Shown here in pieces: positions 7,021-16,221 of a DNA stretch of 64,000 nucleotides. Below the pieces are notes generated by a model. It did no database searches. It was not told the DNA's origin and saw only the letters and a list, made by a program, of their open reading frames with translations. Source of the DNA: Marinomonas gallaica (GTDB taxonomy: Bacteria; Pseudomonadota; Gammaproteobacteria; Pseudomonadales; Marinomonadaceae); assembly GCF_001639745.1 (NCBI RefSeq), contig NZ_LTAX01000016.1, positions 1 through 64,000 of the forward strand. The letters are read 5' to 3'. The number at the start of each line of letters is the position of its first letter. Positions within the stretch are counted from its first letter, which is position 1. The position numbers and the translations under genes were made by a program.

Positions 7021-9150
7021 CTACGCTATCTGAGCACGTTTCTTTCGGCTGTAAATGAACAGCGCAAGGAACAAAGCCAAGCCCGCCGTATCTATTAATA
7101 CGCTATTATGTGGCCACAGCATCAGAAGTGCCGCAACGCCAGACAAAAGACGCAACAAGATAGGCAAAGGCCCTTCTAAATACCCTTCCATCAAGCCGAC
7201 AAACGCATAAATACCAAACAGCGCAAAGACAAATATTCGCAGTACGTCCTGAGGCTCCCCACCGATAAAGTTGGTGTAAGCCAAGATCAACGGCACGATA
7301 TACAAGCCTTTTGCGATTTTCCAAGCGGTAAATCCGGTCGCCATTGGCGGTGTTTTAGCGATAGCTGCAGCGGCAAACGCCGTTAAACACACCGGTGGTG
7401 TAACGTTGGAATCTTGTGATAACCAGAAAATGATCATGTGTGCAGTCAGCAGTGTGGCGCTTAGAACCGCTGGATCAAGCGCCTGTTCTAACAGCTGCGT
7501 TTTAAAGTCGGCCGGTACTTGAGCAATCAATGCGGTGGCGTCAGCTTGACTCATTGGCGCAGACAGCAAGGCGTACTTATCTGGATCAATCAACATAAAG
7601 ATCACTTTGGCTTGCTCTGGCAAGTTGCCAGCCATGACCATATCAATCAGTTGCGATTCAGCGATCAAACTGTACAGTGCTGGTGCAGATAAGGTAGCCA
7701 ACACAATGTAAGCGGCTGTCACCGGCAGCCCCATGCCTAAGATCAAAGAGGCTAGAGCGACCAAGGCCAGCATGATGAACAAGCTCCCATTGGACCATTC
7801 AGCAATCATTAATGAGAAGGTGTTACCAATCCCTGTCATGGCCACCACGTTGACGACCAACCCTACTGCGACCAGCAAAATTGCGGTCGTGGCCATATTG
7901 CGTGAACCCTGAGCCAAGGCGTCTAAGATATCGCGTGGTTTCATCGGGTTCTTTGATAACCAAGAAGCGACCACGACAGCAATAATAGAAATACCGGCTG
8001 CGTAGGTGGGGGTGAAGCCGTAAATCAGCAGTGCCACTAATACAGCGAGCGGTAGTAAAAAGTGCCAGCCTTCTTTAAATACCTCGCCCACTTTTCGGGT
8101 TTCAAATTCAACCGCATGGGCATGTGAGCGCATGGCTTCGACGCGGACATAAAAACCGACTGACATAAAGTACAGCAACGCAGGCAATGTCGAGACGGCA
8201 ATGATTTCGACGTAAGGAATTTGCGTGTAGGATGCCATGATGAAAGCACCTGCCCCCATAACAGGGGGCATCAGCTGTCCACCCGTAGACGCCGCGGCTT
8301 CTACCCCTGCTGAGAAACGGGCAGGGAATCCCGCTTTACGCATCATCGGAATGGTGATCACACCGGTGGAAACCGTGTTTGCCACAGACGAACCAGAAAC
8401 CGAGCCCATCAAACCTGAGCCAAGTACTGCTACGAACCCTGGGCCACCGATAAAGCGTCCTGCTGCGCAGCGTGAAAGTTCGATAATGAAATCGCCTGCG
8501 CCTGATTTGACTAAGAAGGCACCGAACAAGATGAACATAAATACGTATGTCCATGAGATACGAGCAATGGAACCAAACATGCCTTCGGATGAAAAGTAAG
8601 AGCGGAACATCACGGTTTCAAGGCTCAATCCAGCAAAGCCAAAAATACCATCAATGTAAGGCCCCCACCAAAAAACATAGGTGAGCGCGATCAGAATTAA
8701 CGTTGGTATAAACCAGCCGGTTGTTCGGCGAGCCAGTTCCAAAGCAATCCCGATGGCCACAAACGAAACGATCCAATCGCTGGTGATAAACGTCACGCCA
8801 CGATCATAAAGCGCGTCTTCAAATAGAACCAGATAGACCGTACAGGCAATGGCGATCACACCGATAGCGATATCGAGGCCCAATACCCAACGTTGTCCTT
8901 TTGCGGAAGAGGCTTTATAGGCGGGTACCATTAGGGCGCAAAGTAAGGCAAAGCCACTAAAGTGAATGGCGGATACATACAGCTCGGAAAACGTCCCTAA
9001 GGTGTTAAAGTAAATATGAGCAAGGGCAAACAATACACCTACCCAGTAAATCACACGGCCAACGGGTGACGACTCATCCCGTTGCTCAAGCTCTAAGCTT
9101 TTTAGCTTATCTTGTAATTCTTGGTCTTGGCTAACCTGCGTCTCTGACAT
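7021..9150 (-). CDS. TRAP transporter fused permease (DctQM type, TAXI family)
   Basis: A 709-residue multi-span membrane protein joining the small (4-helix) and large (12-helix) TRAP subunits, as usual for TAXI systems. Signatures include GAGDFIIELSRCAAGRFIGGPG, SGSSVANTVSTGVITIPMM and EAAASTGGQLMPPVMGAGAFIMA in the first half, then ILGMGLPVTAAYIV and SNVTPPVCLTAFAAAAIA. It imports an organic acid or other solute delivered by the periplasmic protein encoded just upstream, driven by an ion gradient (family knowledge). Between LSAPAL (about residue 490) and AHMIIFWL (about 570) there are roughly 75-80 residues where relatives have about 15-20, an apparent polar insertion. It follows the binding-protein gene after a hairpin. 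Confidence 0.88.
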   Translation of the reverse strand: MSETQVSQDQELQDKLKSLELEQRDESSPVGRVIYWVGVLFALAHIYFNTLGTFSELYVSAIHFSGFALLCALMVPAYKASSAKGQRWVLGLDIAIGVIAIACTVYLVLFEDALYDRGVTFITSDWIVSFVAIGIALELARRTTGWFIPTLILIALTYVFWWGPYIDGIFGFAGLSLETVMFRSYFSSEGMFGSIARISWTYVFMFILFGAFLVKSGAGDFIIELSRCAAGRFIGGPGFVAVLGSGLMGSVSGSSVANTVSTGVITIPMMRKAGFPARFSAGVEAAASTGGQLMPPVMGAGAFIMASYTQIPYVEIIAVSTLPALLYFMSVGFYVRVEAMRSHAHAVEFETRKVGEVFKEGWHFLLPLAVLVALLIYGFTPTYAAGISIIAVVVASWLSKNPMKPRDILDALAQGSRNMATTAILLVAVGLVVNVVAMTGIGNTFSLMIAEWSNGSLFIMLALVALASLILGMGLPVTAAYIVLATLSAPALYSLIAESQLIDMVMAGNLPEQAKVIFMLIDPDKYALLSAPMSQADATALIAQVPADFKTQLLEQALDPAVLSATLLTAHMIIFWLSQDSNVTPPVCLTAFAAAAIAKTPPMATGFTAWKIAKGLYIVPLILAYTNFIGGEPQDVLRIFVFALFGIYAFVGLMEGYLEGPLPILLRLLSGVAALLMLWPHNSVLIDTAGLALFLALFIYSRKKRAQIA

Positions 9151-9238
9151 AATGACGGGCCTGTTATAAAATACTAGCGCGCACGGTGAGTACGCATCTC
9201 GATAAAGAAAAGGAATTACGGATTAAAACGGTAAAAGA

Positions 9239-9256
9239 GGGCGGCAAAAGCCGCCC
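9239..9256 (-). promoter_or_regulatory. Intercistronic hairpin after the TAXI binding-protein gene
   Basis: GGGCGGC-AAAA-GCCGCCC lies 9 bases past the stop of the binding-protein gene. On the minus strand it is followed by TCTTTTA. It is probably a partial terminator or 3' stabiliser that lets the binding protein be made in excess over the permease. Confidence 0.65.
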
Positions 9257-9264
9257 AACAGTCG

Positions 9265-10296
9265 TTACTCGGCGATCAAATGTGCCGGAATAGTGAGGCC
9301 TGCTTCTTTGTAGTAACGCACCGCACCTGGATGCAATGGTACAGGCATGCCAGCAATGGCTTTTTCAAGAGCCATGGCTTTCGTTGCTTTGTGGATACCG
9401 TTTAGGAAAGGAAGATTCTCGTAGATGGTTTTCGTCAACTGATAAACATCTTCTTCGGATACGTCATCACGAATAGCCAAAAAGTTTGGCTGAGCAATGG
9501 TGTTAATGGTTTCCGTCTGTCCTGGGTAGGTATTCGCAGGGATTTCAAAGCGTGTCCAAAGCTGATAATTACCATTGGCTTGTTTGATTTGCTCGTCGGT
9601 AAAATTCAGGATGGTAATGTCATCGCCAAGAGCCGCGTATGCACGCGTAATGGCGCTGGTCGGTACACCAGAAGGAATATTCATGCCTTCAACGGTACCA
9701 TTTTGCAGCGCATCCGCTGATGCGGCGTAGCCCATATATGCCATATTGAGCTCATCCACTGGTACTTTCATATTATTCAGAATGGTTAAGCCTGAGCCTT
9801 CTGTGCCAGAGTTTTTCTTACCAATAGAGAATTTTTCACCGGCTAAATGGTTCATATCAGCAATGGTGCCTGAATCAGCGTGATCTGCTTTGACGACAAA
9901 TTGCTCAACGTTTTGCCAAAGCATGGTGACAGAGCGTAGATGCTTTTGTGGTCCATCATTAGCGAGACGGCCCTCGCCGTCCCAAGCCCACGCACCGTAC
10001 AAACCTTGTAAGATGGCCATTTGCGCTTCATTTTCGCGCATCAGCTTAACGTTTTCACCAGAGCCCGCCGAGTTAATGGCTGAGATGGAGAGACCGAGTG
10101 TCGGCTCTAATTTAACTTTCGCTAGCGTAGCTAAAGCCACACCCACTGGATAATACGTGCCACCTGTAGAGGCTGTAGCGAGTATATAAGAACGCTTTTC
10201 ATCGGCTGCTTGTGCTAAGCCAATCGAACCAACGGCGGTTCCCATTACTAGAGCGGCGCTCATTGCTTTGATTAACGTACGCTTGGTCATCTTCAT
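9265..10296 (-). CDS. TAXI-family TRAP solute-binding protein
   Basis: A 343-residue secreted protein. A signal peptide fills the first ~28 residues (MKMTKRTLIKAMSAAL... ending AQAADE). The mature start YILATASTGGTYYPVG is the classic TAXI opening, followed by SGSGENVKLM-type and KNSGTEGSG motifs. It binds the substrate in the periplasm for the fused permease downstream; the ligand is unknown (some TAXI proteins bind glutamate or other carboxylates). The ATG at 10296 has AGGA about 9 bases upstream. An in-frame start at 10380 would put the sigma-54 promoter inside the coding region and spoil the signal peptide. The gene is preceded by that promoter and two activator-like dyads. Confidence 0.9.
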   Translation of the reverse strand: MKMTKRTLIKAMSAALVMGTAVGSIGLAQAADEKRSYILATASTGGTYYPVGVALATLAKVKLEPTLGLSISAINSAGSGENVKLMRENEAQMAILQGLYGAWAWDGEGRLANDGPQKHLRSVTMLWQNVEQFVVKADHADSGTIADMNHLAGEKFSIGKKNSGTEGSGLTILNNMKVPVDELNMAYMGYAASADALQNGTVEGMNIPSGVPTSAITRAYAALGDDITILNFTDEQIKQANGNYQLWTRFEIPANTYPGQTETINTIAQPNFLAIRDDVSEEDVYQLTKTIYENLPFLNGIHKATKAMALEKAIAGMPVPLHPGAVRYYKEAGLTIPAHLIAE

Positions 10297-10371
10297 GATC
10301 GGTTTCCTATCTGTCTTGTTTTTATTTAAAAGAGAACTGAGAGCAATCCTGCCCGTCATACCAACAGTAAT

Positions 10372-10387
10372 AGCAAGCATGGTGCCA
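10372..10387 (-). promoter_or_regulatory. Sigma-54 promoter for the TAXI TRAP operon
   Basis: On the minus strand the bases read TGGCAC-CATGC-TTGCT, a near-perfect -24/-12 element (consensus TGGCAC-N5-TTGCW). It lies about 75 bp before the start codon at 10296, predicting initiation near 10362. The sigma-54 activator gene lies immediately upstream, which supports the assignment. Confidence 0.85.
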
Positions 10388-10460
10388 ATGCTATAGGAAA
10401 TTAGTAGAAGGCTGATTTTATTGAGGTTTTTAAAATGAGTAGAGTAAGTCTGTTGATGTG

Positions 10461-10514
10461 ATGAGCAAGATATTGCTTATTAGCTAGGACATTCATGAGC
10501 AAAAAATAGCTCAT
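10461..10514. promoter_or_regulatory. Two 20-bp dyads, probable activator-binding (UAS) sites
   Basis: ATGAGCAAGATATTGCTTAT (10461-10480) and a second dyad at 10495-10514 (ATGAGC, 8 bases, GCTCAT) share the ATGAGCAA half site. Their centres are 34 bp apart, about three helical turns, and roughly 110-140 bp upstream of the predicted sigma-54 start. This is the usual place for DctD-like enhancer sites. The rest of the 10297-10631 gap holds the promoter and a terminator. Confidence 0.65.
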
Positions 10515-10572
10515 AAAGCTCAGAAACAGACGTCAATTGAAGGTTGGAAAGTGAAAAAAATAAAGATTAAGA

Positions 10573-10612
10573 GTAAAAAAACAGCCATGAGCAAAAAGTT
10601 GCCGATGGCTGT
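10573..10612 (-). terminator. Terminator of the response-regulator gene
   Basis: ACAGCCAT (10581-10588) pairs with ATGGCTGT (10605-10612). On the minus strand the stem is followed by T7. It lies 20 bases past the regulator's stop, isolating the regulatory genes from the transporter operon. Confidence 0.8.
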
Positions 10613-10631
10613 AACTGAATGGAAACCGTGA

Positions 10632-12002
10632 CTATTCAATGTAATCTGAGCGATTCACACCAAATTTTGCCATCTTTTGATTCAGAGTGCGGCGAGGTAA
10701 ATCCAGCTCATCCATAACCGCTTTGATATTGCCTTGATGGCGTTCAAGTGATCGCTTTATGATCTCTTCTTCAAAGGCGGCGACCTGAATCGCAAGCGGC
10801 AAGGGCTTGTACTCTAAATCATCAAAGCCTATGTTTGATGATTGGCCATGAATCAAATCCGCTAGACTGACACGATTGTCCAACGCAAAGCGGATGGCAA
10901 TGTTTTTCAGCTCTCGAACATTCCCAGGCCATTGATGGCTTTGTAAAATGCGCTCATCGTGTTGGCTTAACTGACGACTGGCTTTGTCTCGCTCACTGGC
11001 GGCTTGATTGACGTAGTGCATGAACAATAAGGCTATGTCTTCGGGCCGTTCCCTTAAAGGCGGTAAAAAGAGCTGAGATACATTTAAGCGATAGTACAAA
11101 TCTTGGCGAAAGTGCTCATCTTCTCTTAGGTCAGCTTTAGACGCCGCAATGACACGAATATCAACGGCGATGCTTTGGTTTGAACCTAGTCGCTCGATAC
11201 GTCCTTCTTGTAGCGCTCTTAATATCTTGATTTGCAGATGTGCCGGCGTACTTTCGATTTCATCGAGAAACAACGTGCCGCCATCGGCGTGTTCAAACTT
11301 ACCGATGCGGCGTTTCGCCGCTCCCGTGAATGCCCCTGCTTCATGACCAAATAGCTCGCTTTCGATCAAATGCTCAGGAATGGCGCCGCAGTTAATTGGG
11401 ACAAAGCGTTTCTGTTTGCGTTCACTGAACTCGTGCAAACTTTGTGCGACCAGCTCTTTACCACTGCCTGTCTCACCATAGATGATGACATTGGTGTCCA
11501 TATCAGCCGCTGCGAGTAGCTCACGCTTCATGCGTTGTATGGCTGGCGATATGCCGATGATTTTTGCATCAAGGCCTGAACGTGCAGCGATATCGGTTTG
11601 TAGACGATGATTTTCCATCATTAGGCGGCGTTTATCGCAGGCTCTCAAGAGCGTTTCTACTAAACGTTCAGGAACAAAAGGCTTTTCAATGAAGTCATAA
11701 GCGCCATCGCGCATGGCCTGAATAGCCATATCGATGTCGCCATGGCCAGTAATCAAAATAACAGGGAGATCAGGAATACGTTCATGAGTGGCCTTCATCA
11801 ACTCTAAACCACTCATGCCCGGCATTTTCACATCGGTCAGCAAAATACCGTGAAAGTCTTCTTGTAAATATGGCAGAGCTTCTTCCGCATTACGGGTGCT
11901 GATGACGTTAAGGCCCGCCATTTGCAACCATTTCTCGGTTGCAGTACGAATCATTGGTTCGTCATCGACAAGTAAAACGGTGCCGCGTATCCCTGTGTTC
12001 AT
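10632..12002 (-). CDS. Sigma-54-dependent response regulator (DctD-like)
   Basis: A 456-residue NtrC-class regulator. The receiver domain (residues 1-120) has acidic residues LVDDE, phospho-acceptor Asp57 in LLTDVKMPG, and the Lys of IEKPF. The AAA+ domain (about 145-380) has Walker A GETGSGKE, the sigma-54-contacting GAFTGA, and the GGTLFLDEIE Walker B. The C-terminal Fis-type helix-turn-helix (GNIKAVMDELDLPRRTL) binds DNA. It should activate the sigma-54 promoter at 10372-10387 when phosphorylated by the kinase encoded 27 bases upstream. By position it controls the adjacent TAXI TRAP transporter. The ATG at 12002 follows AGAGGCATC. Confidence 0.9.
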   Translation of the reverse strand: MNTGIRGTVLLVDDEPMIRTATEKWLQMAGLNVISTRNAEEALPYLQEDFHGILLTDVKMPGMSGLELMKATHERIPDLPVILITGHGDIDMAIQAMRDGAYDFIEKPFVPERLVETLLRACDKRRLMMENHRLQTDIAARSGLDAKIIGISPAIQRMKRELLAAADMDTNVIIYGETGSGKELVAQSLHEFSERKQKRFVPINCGAIPEHLIESELFGHEAGAFTGAAKRRIGKFEHADGGTLFLDEIESTPAHLQIKILRALQEGRIERLGSNQSIAVDIRVIAASKADLREDEHFRQDLYYRLNVSQLFLPPLRERPEDIALLFMHYVNQAASERDKASRQLSQHDERILQSHQWPGNVRELKNIAIRFALDNRVSLADLIHGQSSNIGFDDLEYKPLPLAIQVAAFEEEIIKRSLERHQGNIKAVMDELDLPRRTLNQKMAKFGVNRSDYIE

Positions 12003-12029
12003 GATGCCTCTTATTGATCGTGTAATGGA

Positions 12030-14117
12030 TTAGTTAGTATCAGTACTGGGTAACGTAAGGATAAAACGTGCGCCACCGTAGGGGCTGGCGTCTACGTGTA
12101 TAGACCCCTGTAAGTCACGCACAATGGCCGCCACAATGGATAAGCCTAACCCTAATCCTTGGCCCATGGGTTTGGTGGTATAAAAGGGTTCGAATAAATG
12201 CTCTCGCTGAGACTCTGGAATGCCGGGTCCATTGTCTTCAATCATAATAGTAAGGCTTTTTAAATCATTTTGCTCACTGTGAACATAGATCTGCTTATTG
12301 GATTGATCTTGTAGTGCGTCACAAGCATTACCGATTAGATTCACCAGTATCTGTTCCATCCGTGCGTTGTCTGCCAAAACGTTATGATTGGACTGTAAAC
12401 CGGTGGTTGTCAGCGAAATGTTATCTTCTTCAAGCCGAGCACGCCAAACAATAGCGCATTGATTGATGGCTGTTTGCAAGTTGACCGCTTGTAGCTGTTC
12501 GGGCTTTTTATAGGCAAATGTCTTCAATTGAGACGTAATGATGGCCATACGTTGGGTTAAATCGTCCAAAAGCGTTAAGTTCTCTTTGACGAGTTCTGGG
12601 TCGTGAAGCAACTGTTTACTGATGGCAATGTAAGTACGCATAGCCGTTAATGGCTGATTTAATTCATGGACAATGGCGGTAGACATACGACCAAGTGCCG
12701 CCATTTTACTGGTTTGAATTAGCTCTTGTTGCGCCATTTCGAGCGCTTGAGTACGCTCTTTTACTTTGTGTTCCAGTGACTCATTAGCATCCAGTAAGGC
12801 CTGTTCTAATTGTTTTCGACGGCTGATGTCTACCACAGTCACCAAGAAAGCATTGTCTTCAGAATGATGCATGTCGCGTAGAGAAATGAGCGCAGGGAAA
12901 GGTGTTTGACCATGGCTTACGCCCTTCGCTTCGGCACCAATAATCGGTGAAAATTGAGGCCGATGAAGTTGCATTAGACCTTTGCCTAAGGCACTGTCAG
13001 GTTCGACGTCCAGCAGTAAGTCGTTGAGCTTTTGTCCTATGGCTTGCGACAAAGGCAGGTTAAACTGTTGTGCGGCTTTGGAGTTTAAGAAGCCGATTTC
13101 ACCTCGTGTATTTAATGTCAGCAGTCCTACTTCTGTATTGCCGATAATAGAGCGCTGTTGTTCTTCATTTCGTGCCAATACCGCACGCGTTTCTCGCTGC
13201 GAAAGGTGCTTCAAACGTCGCTCTCGTAAGAACAGTAAAATCACACCAAGAATCCATAAACCTGCCATTGTGATTGCACCGATTAAACTGGCAAAGCGCT
13301 CATTCAATCGAGCTGAAATCAGCGTGGTAAAGGTCCAGCCTAAATCATCTAAGCGAACTTGGTGAGCAATGTAGCGCTGTTGATTGAGCGTCCAAAGTTG
13401 TGCTTGAACGCCGTTTGTTAGAGACAGGTACGATGGTTCTGCAATCCGATCAAGAGAGCGCTCTAACCATTGCTCATTTGATGCCATAAAAATATGCTGT
13501 GTATCATCGCTGACGGTAAACAGTTCATCAGGTAACGTATCAGACTCAGACAACAGCGAGCTCAATTCAATACGTACGATGGCCGCACCCACAAAATCTG
13601 AGCGGTTATATATAGGGGCTGATAAATAATAATACGCTCGTTTATCTGGACTGTTTTCGTAAAAACGTCCTTCCTCTCCTTTTTCTGCGAGTTGAAAAAG
13701 AGGTAAGTCAGCGAACTCATCCGGCGCTAAGTGTTGCTGGTCGCGCCAATTACTGTAGGCCACAGTCAGGCCCGCACGGTTGACAATGAACAGTCCCGAT
13801 GCCCCAGCGACAAGGTTCGTCTGCTCTAAGTAGCGGGAAACTTTTGCGGCTAAATTTTCGTCTATCGAGTGATGAGGCGATGTGAGTTGTTGAATAACAT
13901 CTTCATTTTGCGTTAATAAAAAAGGTAGGTAGTGATAGGCATTTAGTTCTCCGCGTACTCTATGAATAGAAGACAGTAGTCTATCGGAGGCTTCATCGTG
14001 GAGGGTTTGGTAGCCTACATCTTGAGTTAATTGCCCCACACCAAAGCCAATGAAAATCGATGCAAAGCACCATGTAATGCCGATCCACACGATTCTCTTG
14101 CTGGTTTTTAGGGTCAT
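12030..14117 (-). CDS. Sensor histidine kinase (DctB-like)
   Basis: A 695-residue membrane kinase. Transmembrane segments near residues 10-30 and 275-297 enclose a ~240-residue periplasmic sensor of the double-PDC/Cache type found in DctB. A PAS domain follows (about 320-430, IIGNTEVGLLTLNTRGEIG), then a coiled coil, then HisKA with the phosphorylated His in STAIVHELNQPLTAMRTY (about 485), then HATPase_c with NLIGNACDAL, IEDNGPGIP and GQGLGLGLSIV. The sensor probably detects the transporter's substrate in the periplasm, directly or with the binding protein. It is the first gene of a kinase-regulator pair reading toward the transporter operon. Confidence 0.9.
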   Translation of the reverse strand: MTLKTSKRIVWIGITWCFASIFIGFGVGQLTQDVGYQTLHDEASDRLLSSIHRVRGELNAYHYLPFLLTQNEDVIQQLTSPHHSIDENLAAKVSRYLEQTNLVAGASGLFIVNRAGLTVAYSNWRDQQHLAPDEFADLPLFQLAEKGEEGRFYENSPDKRAYYYLSAPIYNRSDFVGAAIVRIELSSLLSESDTLPDELFTVSDDTQHIFMASNEQWLERSLDRIAEPSYLSLTNGVQAQLWTLNQQRYIAHQVRLDDLGWTFTTLISARLNERFASLIGAITMAGLWILGVILLFLRERRLKHLSQRETRAVLARNEEQQRSIIGNTEVGLLTLNTRGEIGFLNSKAAQQFNLPLSQAIGQKLNDLLLDVEPDSALGKGLMQLHRPQFSPIIGAEAKGVSHGQTPFPALISLRDMHHSEDNAFLVTVVDISRRKQLEQALLDANESLEHKVKERTQALEMAQQELIQTSKMAALGRMSTAIVHELNQPLTAMRTYIAISKQLLHDPELVKENLTLLDDLTQRMAIITSQLKTFAYKKPEQLQAVNLQTAINQCAIVWRARLEEDNISLTTTGLQSNHNVLADNARMEQILVNLIGNACDALQDQSNKQIYVHSEQNDLKSLTIMIEDNGPGIPESQREHLFEPFYTTKPMGQGLGLGLSIVAAIVRDLQGSIHVDASPYGGARFILTLPSTDTN

Positions 14118-14176
14118 AAAAAAAGCCTATCTAATGCGCGACTGATCACAGCATACAATAGATGAACAGCAATTGG

Positions 14177-14213
14177 CGCGTGTTCCTCATATCCGCTAGA
14201 TAGGGAACACGCG
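14177..14213 (-). terminator. Hairpin downstream of cysA
   Basis: CGCGTGTTCC (14177-14186) pairs with GGAACACGCG (14204-14213), a 10-bp stem with a 17-base loop. It is just past the cysA stop at 14221. No clear T-run follows on the minus strand, so it may be a weak terminator or RNA-stabilising hairpin. Confidence 0.5.
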
Positions 14214-14220
14214 ACGTACG

Positions 14221-15345
14221 TTATTTTACCGTTTCATCTAATGAGCGAGACTGCCAAGATACTTGCTCAGGTGCTTGGTGGCTGTTTTCACGGAAGAAGT
14301 AGCCGTTACGAGGTTCGGCATAAACAATCTCACCACGCTTGACGGGATTGCGATCGTACTCAGAATGTGTCAAATCGGCTTCCCAGATTTGCTCTGATTG
14401 CCACTCATGAGGGGCCAGCTCGACACGAACTTCCGCACCAATAGGGTTTACCGCCACCACTTTCAAAGGGAGGTTGGCAATTTTACTGGCTTCAGTATGT
14501 AAAGACAGTTCGTGGGAGCGAATATAGAGCTGGCCACTGTTCATAGGCACATCACTGCTTGGCGCAGTGATCCAGGCGTTGTGATTATGCAAACGGCTTT
14601 GTGTAAGTTTGCCTTCAAAGACATTCACATTGCCGAGAAAGTCGAAGACAAAGCGACTGTTTGGTTGCGCGTACAATTGTGCCGGCTCGTCGATTTGTTC
14701 AATATGGCCATTACTCATTACAACGACACGATCTGATAGTTCAAGAGCTTCCTCTTGATCGTGTGTCACGAAGACACTGGTGAAGCCAATTTCATCATGT
14801 AGACTGCGCAACCATCGGCGTAATTCTTTACGCACTTTGGCATCAAGGGCACCGAATGGTTCGTCCAACAGTAAAACGTCAGGCTTGGTCGCCAACGCCC
14901 GCGCCAATGCGATACGTTGCTTTTGTCCACCTGACAGTTGTGATGGGTAGCGGTTGGCTAAATGCCCCAGTTGAACCATTTCCAACAAGTGTTTTACGCG
15001 ATGCTGGATCTCTGTTTTGTTTGGGCGTTGTTTGGCGTCCATAACTTCTAGACCGAAGGCGACATTATCGGCCACTGTCATATGACGAAATAGCGCGTAG
15101 TTTTGGAACACAAACCCCACATGGCGATCACGTACATGCAGATTGGTCACGTCGCGATCACCGAACTGAATACGTCCTGAGTTGGCGCCTTCTAGACCTG
15201 CAATAATACGCAGGAGGGTCGTTTTGCCTGAGCCCGAAGGCCCCAAAAGACCAATCATTTCGCCTTCGTCGATGTTCAACGACATAGGCGACAACGCTTG
15301 GAATTGGCCGAATGTTTTAGAAATATTTTCTAAGCGAATACTCAT
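14221..15345 (-). CDS. cysA: Sulfate/thiosulfate ABC transporter ATPase CysA
   Basis: A 374-residue ABC ATPase. It has Walker A GLLGPSGSGKTTLLR, the Q-loop VFQNYALFRHMTV, signature LSGGQKQRIALARALA, Walker B VLLLDEPFGALD and H-loop VFVTHDQEEALEL. The C-terminal ~120 residues form the regulatory TOBE-like domain seen in CysA. It powers uptake of sulfate or thiosulfate through CysT-CysW. It is the last gene of sbp-cysT-cysW-cysA, 12 bases after cysW. Confidence 0.93.
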   Translation of the reverse strand: MSIRLENISKTFGQFQALSPMSLNIDEGEMIGLLGPSGSGKTTLLRIIAGLEGANSGRIQFGDRDVTNLHVRDRHVGFVFQNYALFRHMTVADNVAFGLEVMDAKQRPNKTEIQHRVKHLLEMVQLGHLANRYPSQLSGGQKQRIALARALATKPDVLLLDEPFGALDAKVRKELRRWLRSLHDEIGFTSVFVTHDQEEALELSDRVVVMSNGHIEQIDEPAQLYAQPNSRFVFDFLGNVNVFEGKLTQSRLHNHNAWITAPSSDVPMNSGQLYIRSHELSLHTEASKIANLPLKVVAVNPIGAEVRVELAPHEWQSEQIWEADLTHSEYDRNPVKRGEIVYAEPRNGYFFRENSHQAPEQVSWQSRSLDETVK

Positions 15346-15357
15346 AGTGTCACCTAA

Positions 15358-16206
15358 TTAATGCAGTTGCTCGGCGCGTTCTTGGCGCCATTCGATAAAG
15401 GCTTTAAAAATCAATGTAATCAAAGCAATCAACGCCAGTAGAGAGGCGCTCGCGAAGGCGGCTGTGGCTTGGTAATCCTCGTATAACAGTTGAATATGCA
15501 GCGGTAGGGTATTGGTTTCCCCACGAATATTCCCCGATACAACCGACACCGCGCCAAACTCACCCACCGCACGGGCATTGGTTAAAATCACACCGTAGAG
15601 CAGTGCCCATTTGATATTAGGTAATGTGACGCGACGGAATAACTGCCAGCCGGAGGCACCTAAGATCACCGCCGCTTCTTCGTCTTCTCGGCCTTGTTGT
15701 TGCATCAATGGAATTAATTCCCGAGCGACAAAAGGACAGGTGACAAAAACAGTTACCATGACAATGCCAGGCCATGCGAACATAAGTTGCAAATCATGCT
15801 CGTAGAGCCACTCGCCGATCCAACCATTATTGCCGTAAAGCAATAAATACAGCAGGCCTGCCACGACAGGTGATACCGCAAAAGGAATGTCCATCAAGGT
15901 CATCATCAGTTTTCGGCCTGGGAACTCAAAACGTGTTACGGACCACGCCAGTAGTACGCCAAAAAATAAATTAATTGGCACAGTAAGTAACGCGACAAAC
16001 AGCGTTAAACCAATGGCGTGTAAGGTATCAGGATCGCCAAGGCTGTCCCAATACACGGCCAGCCCATCGACAAATGCTTGTTCGAAGATACTGATTAATG
16101 GCACGACCAAGAGTAATGCTGTTAGCACCAATGTGATGCCAATCAGCGTGTATTTTACCGCTGGGCGGTCGCCCACGCGTTGTTGATGACGCTGTCCAGA
16201 TGCCAT
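15358..16206 (-). CDS. cysW: Sulfate/thiosulfate ABC permease CysW
   Basis: A 282-residue inner-membrane permease with about six helices. The EAA motif that docks on CysA is REDEEAAVILGASGWQLFRRV with the downstream LPNIKWALLYG. The variant AVGEFGAVSVVSGNIRGET is characteristic of CysW and is paired with GEFGAVIFIAGN in CysT. It forms half of the membrane channel. The start at 16206 lies 15 bases after cysT. Co-transcribed with its neighbours. Confidence 0.92.
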   Translation of the reverse strand: MASGQRHQQRVGDRPAVKYTLIGITLVLTALLLVVPLISIFEQAFVDGLAVYWDSLGDPDTLHAIGLTLFVALLTVPINLFFGVLLAWSVTRFEFPGRKLMMTLMDIPFAVSPVVAGLLYLLLYGNNGWIGEWLYEHDLQLMFAWPGIVMVTVFVTCPFVARELIPLMQQQGREDEEAAVILGASGWQLFRRVTLPNIKWALLYGVILTNARAVGEFGAVSVVSGNIRGETNTLPLHIQLLYEDYQATAAFASASLLALIALITLIFKAFIEWRQERAEQLH

Positions 16207-16221
16207 ATAGATTCCTCCGAA

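Noticed and set aside
10587-10606. A third ATGAGCAA-type dyad as an activator site
   Set aside because: Only 6 of 8 arm positions match and it lies within the loop of the response-regulator terminator.
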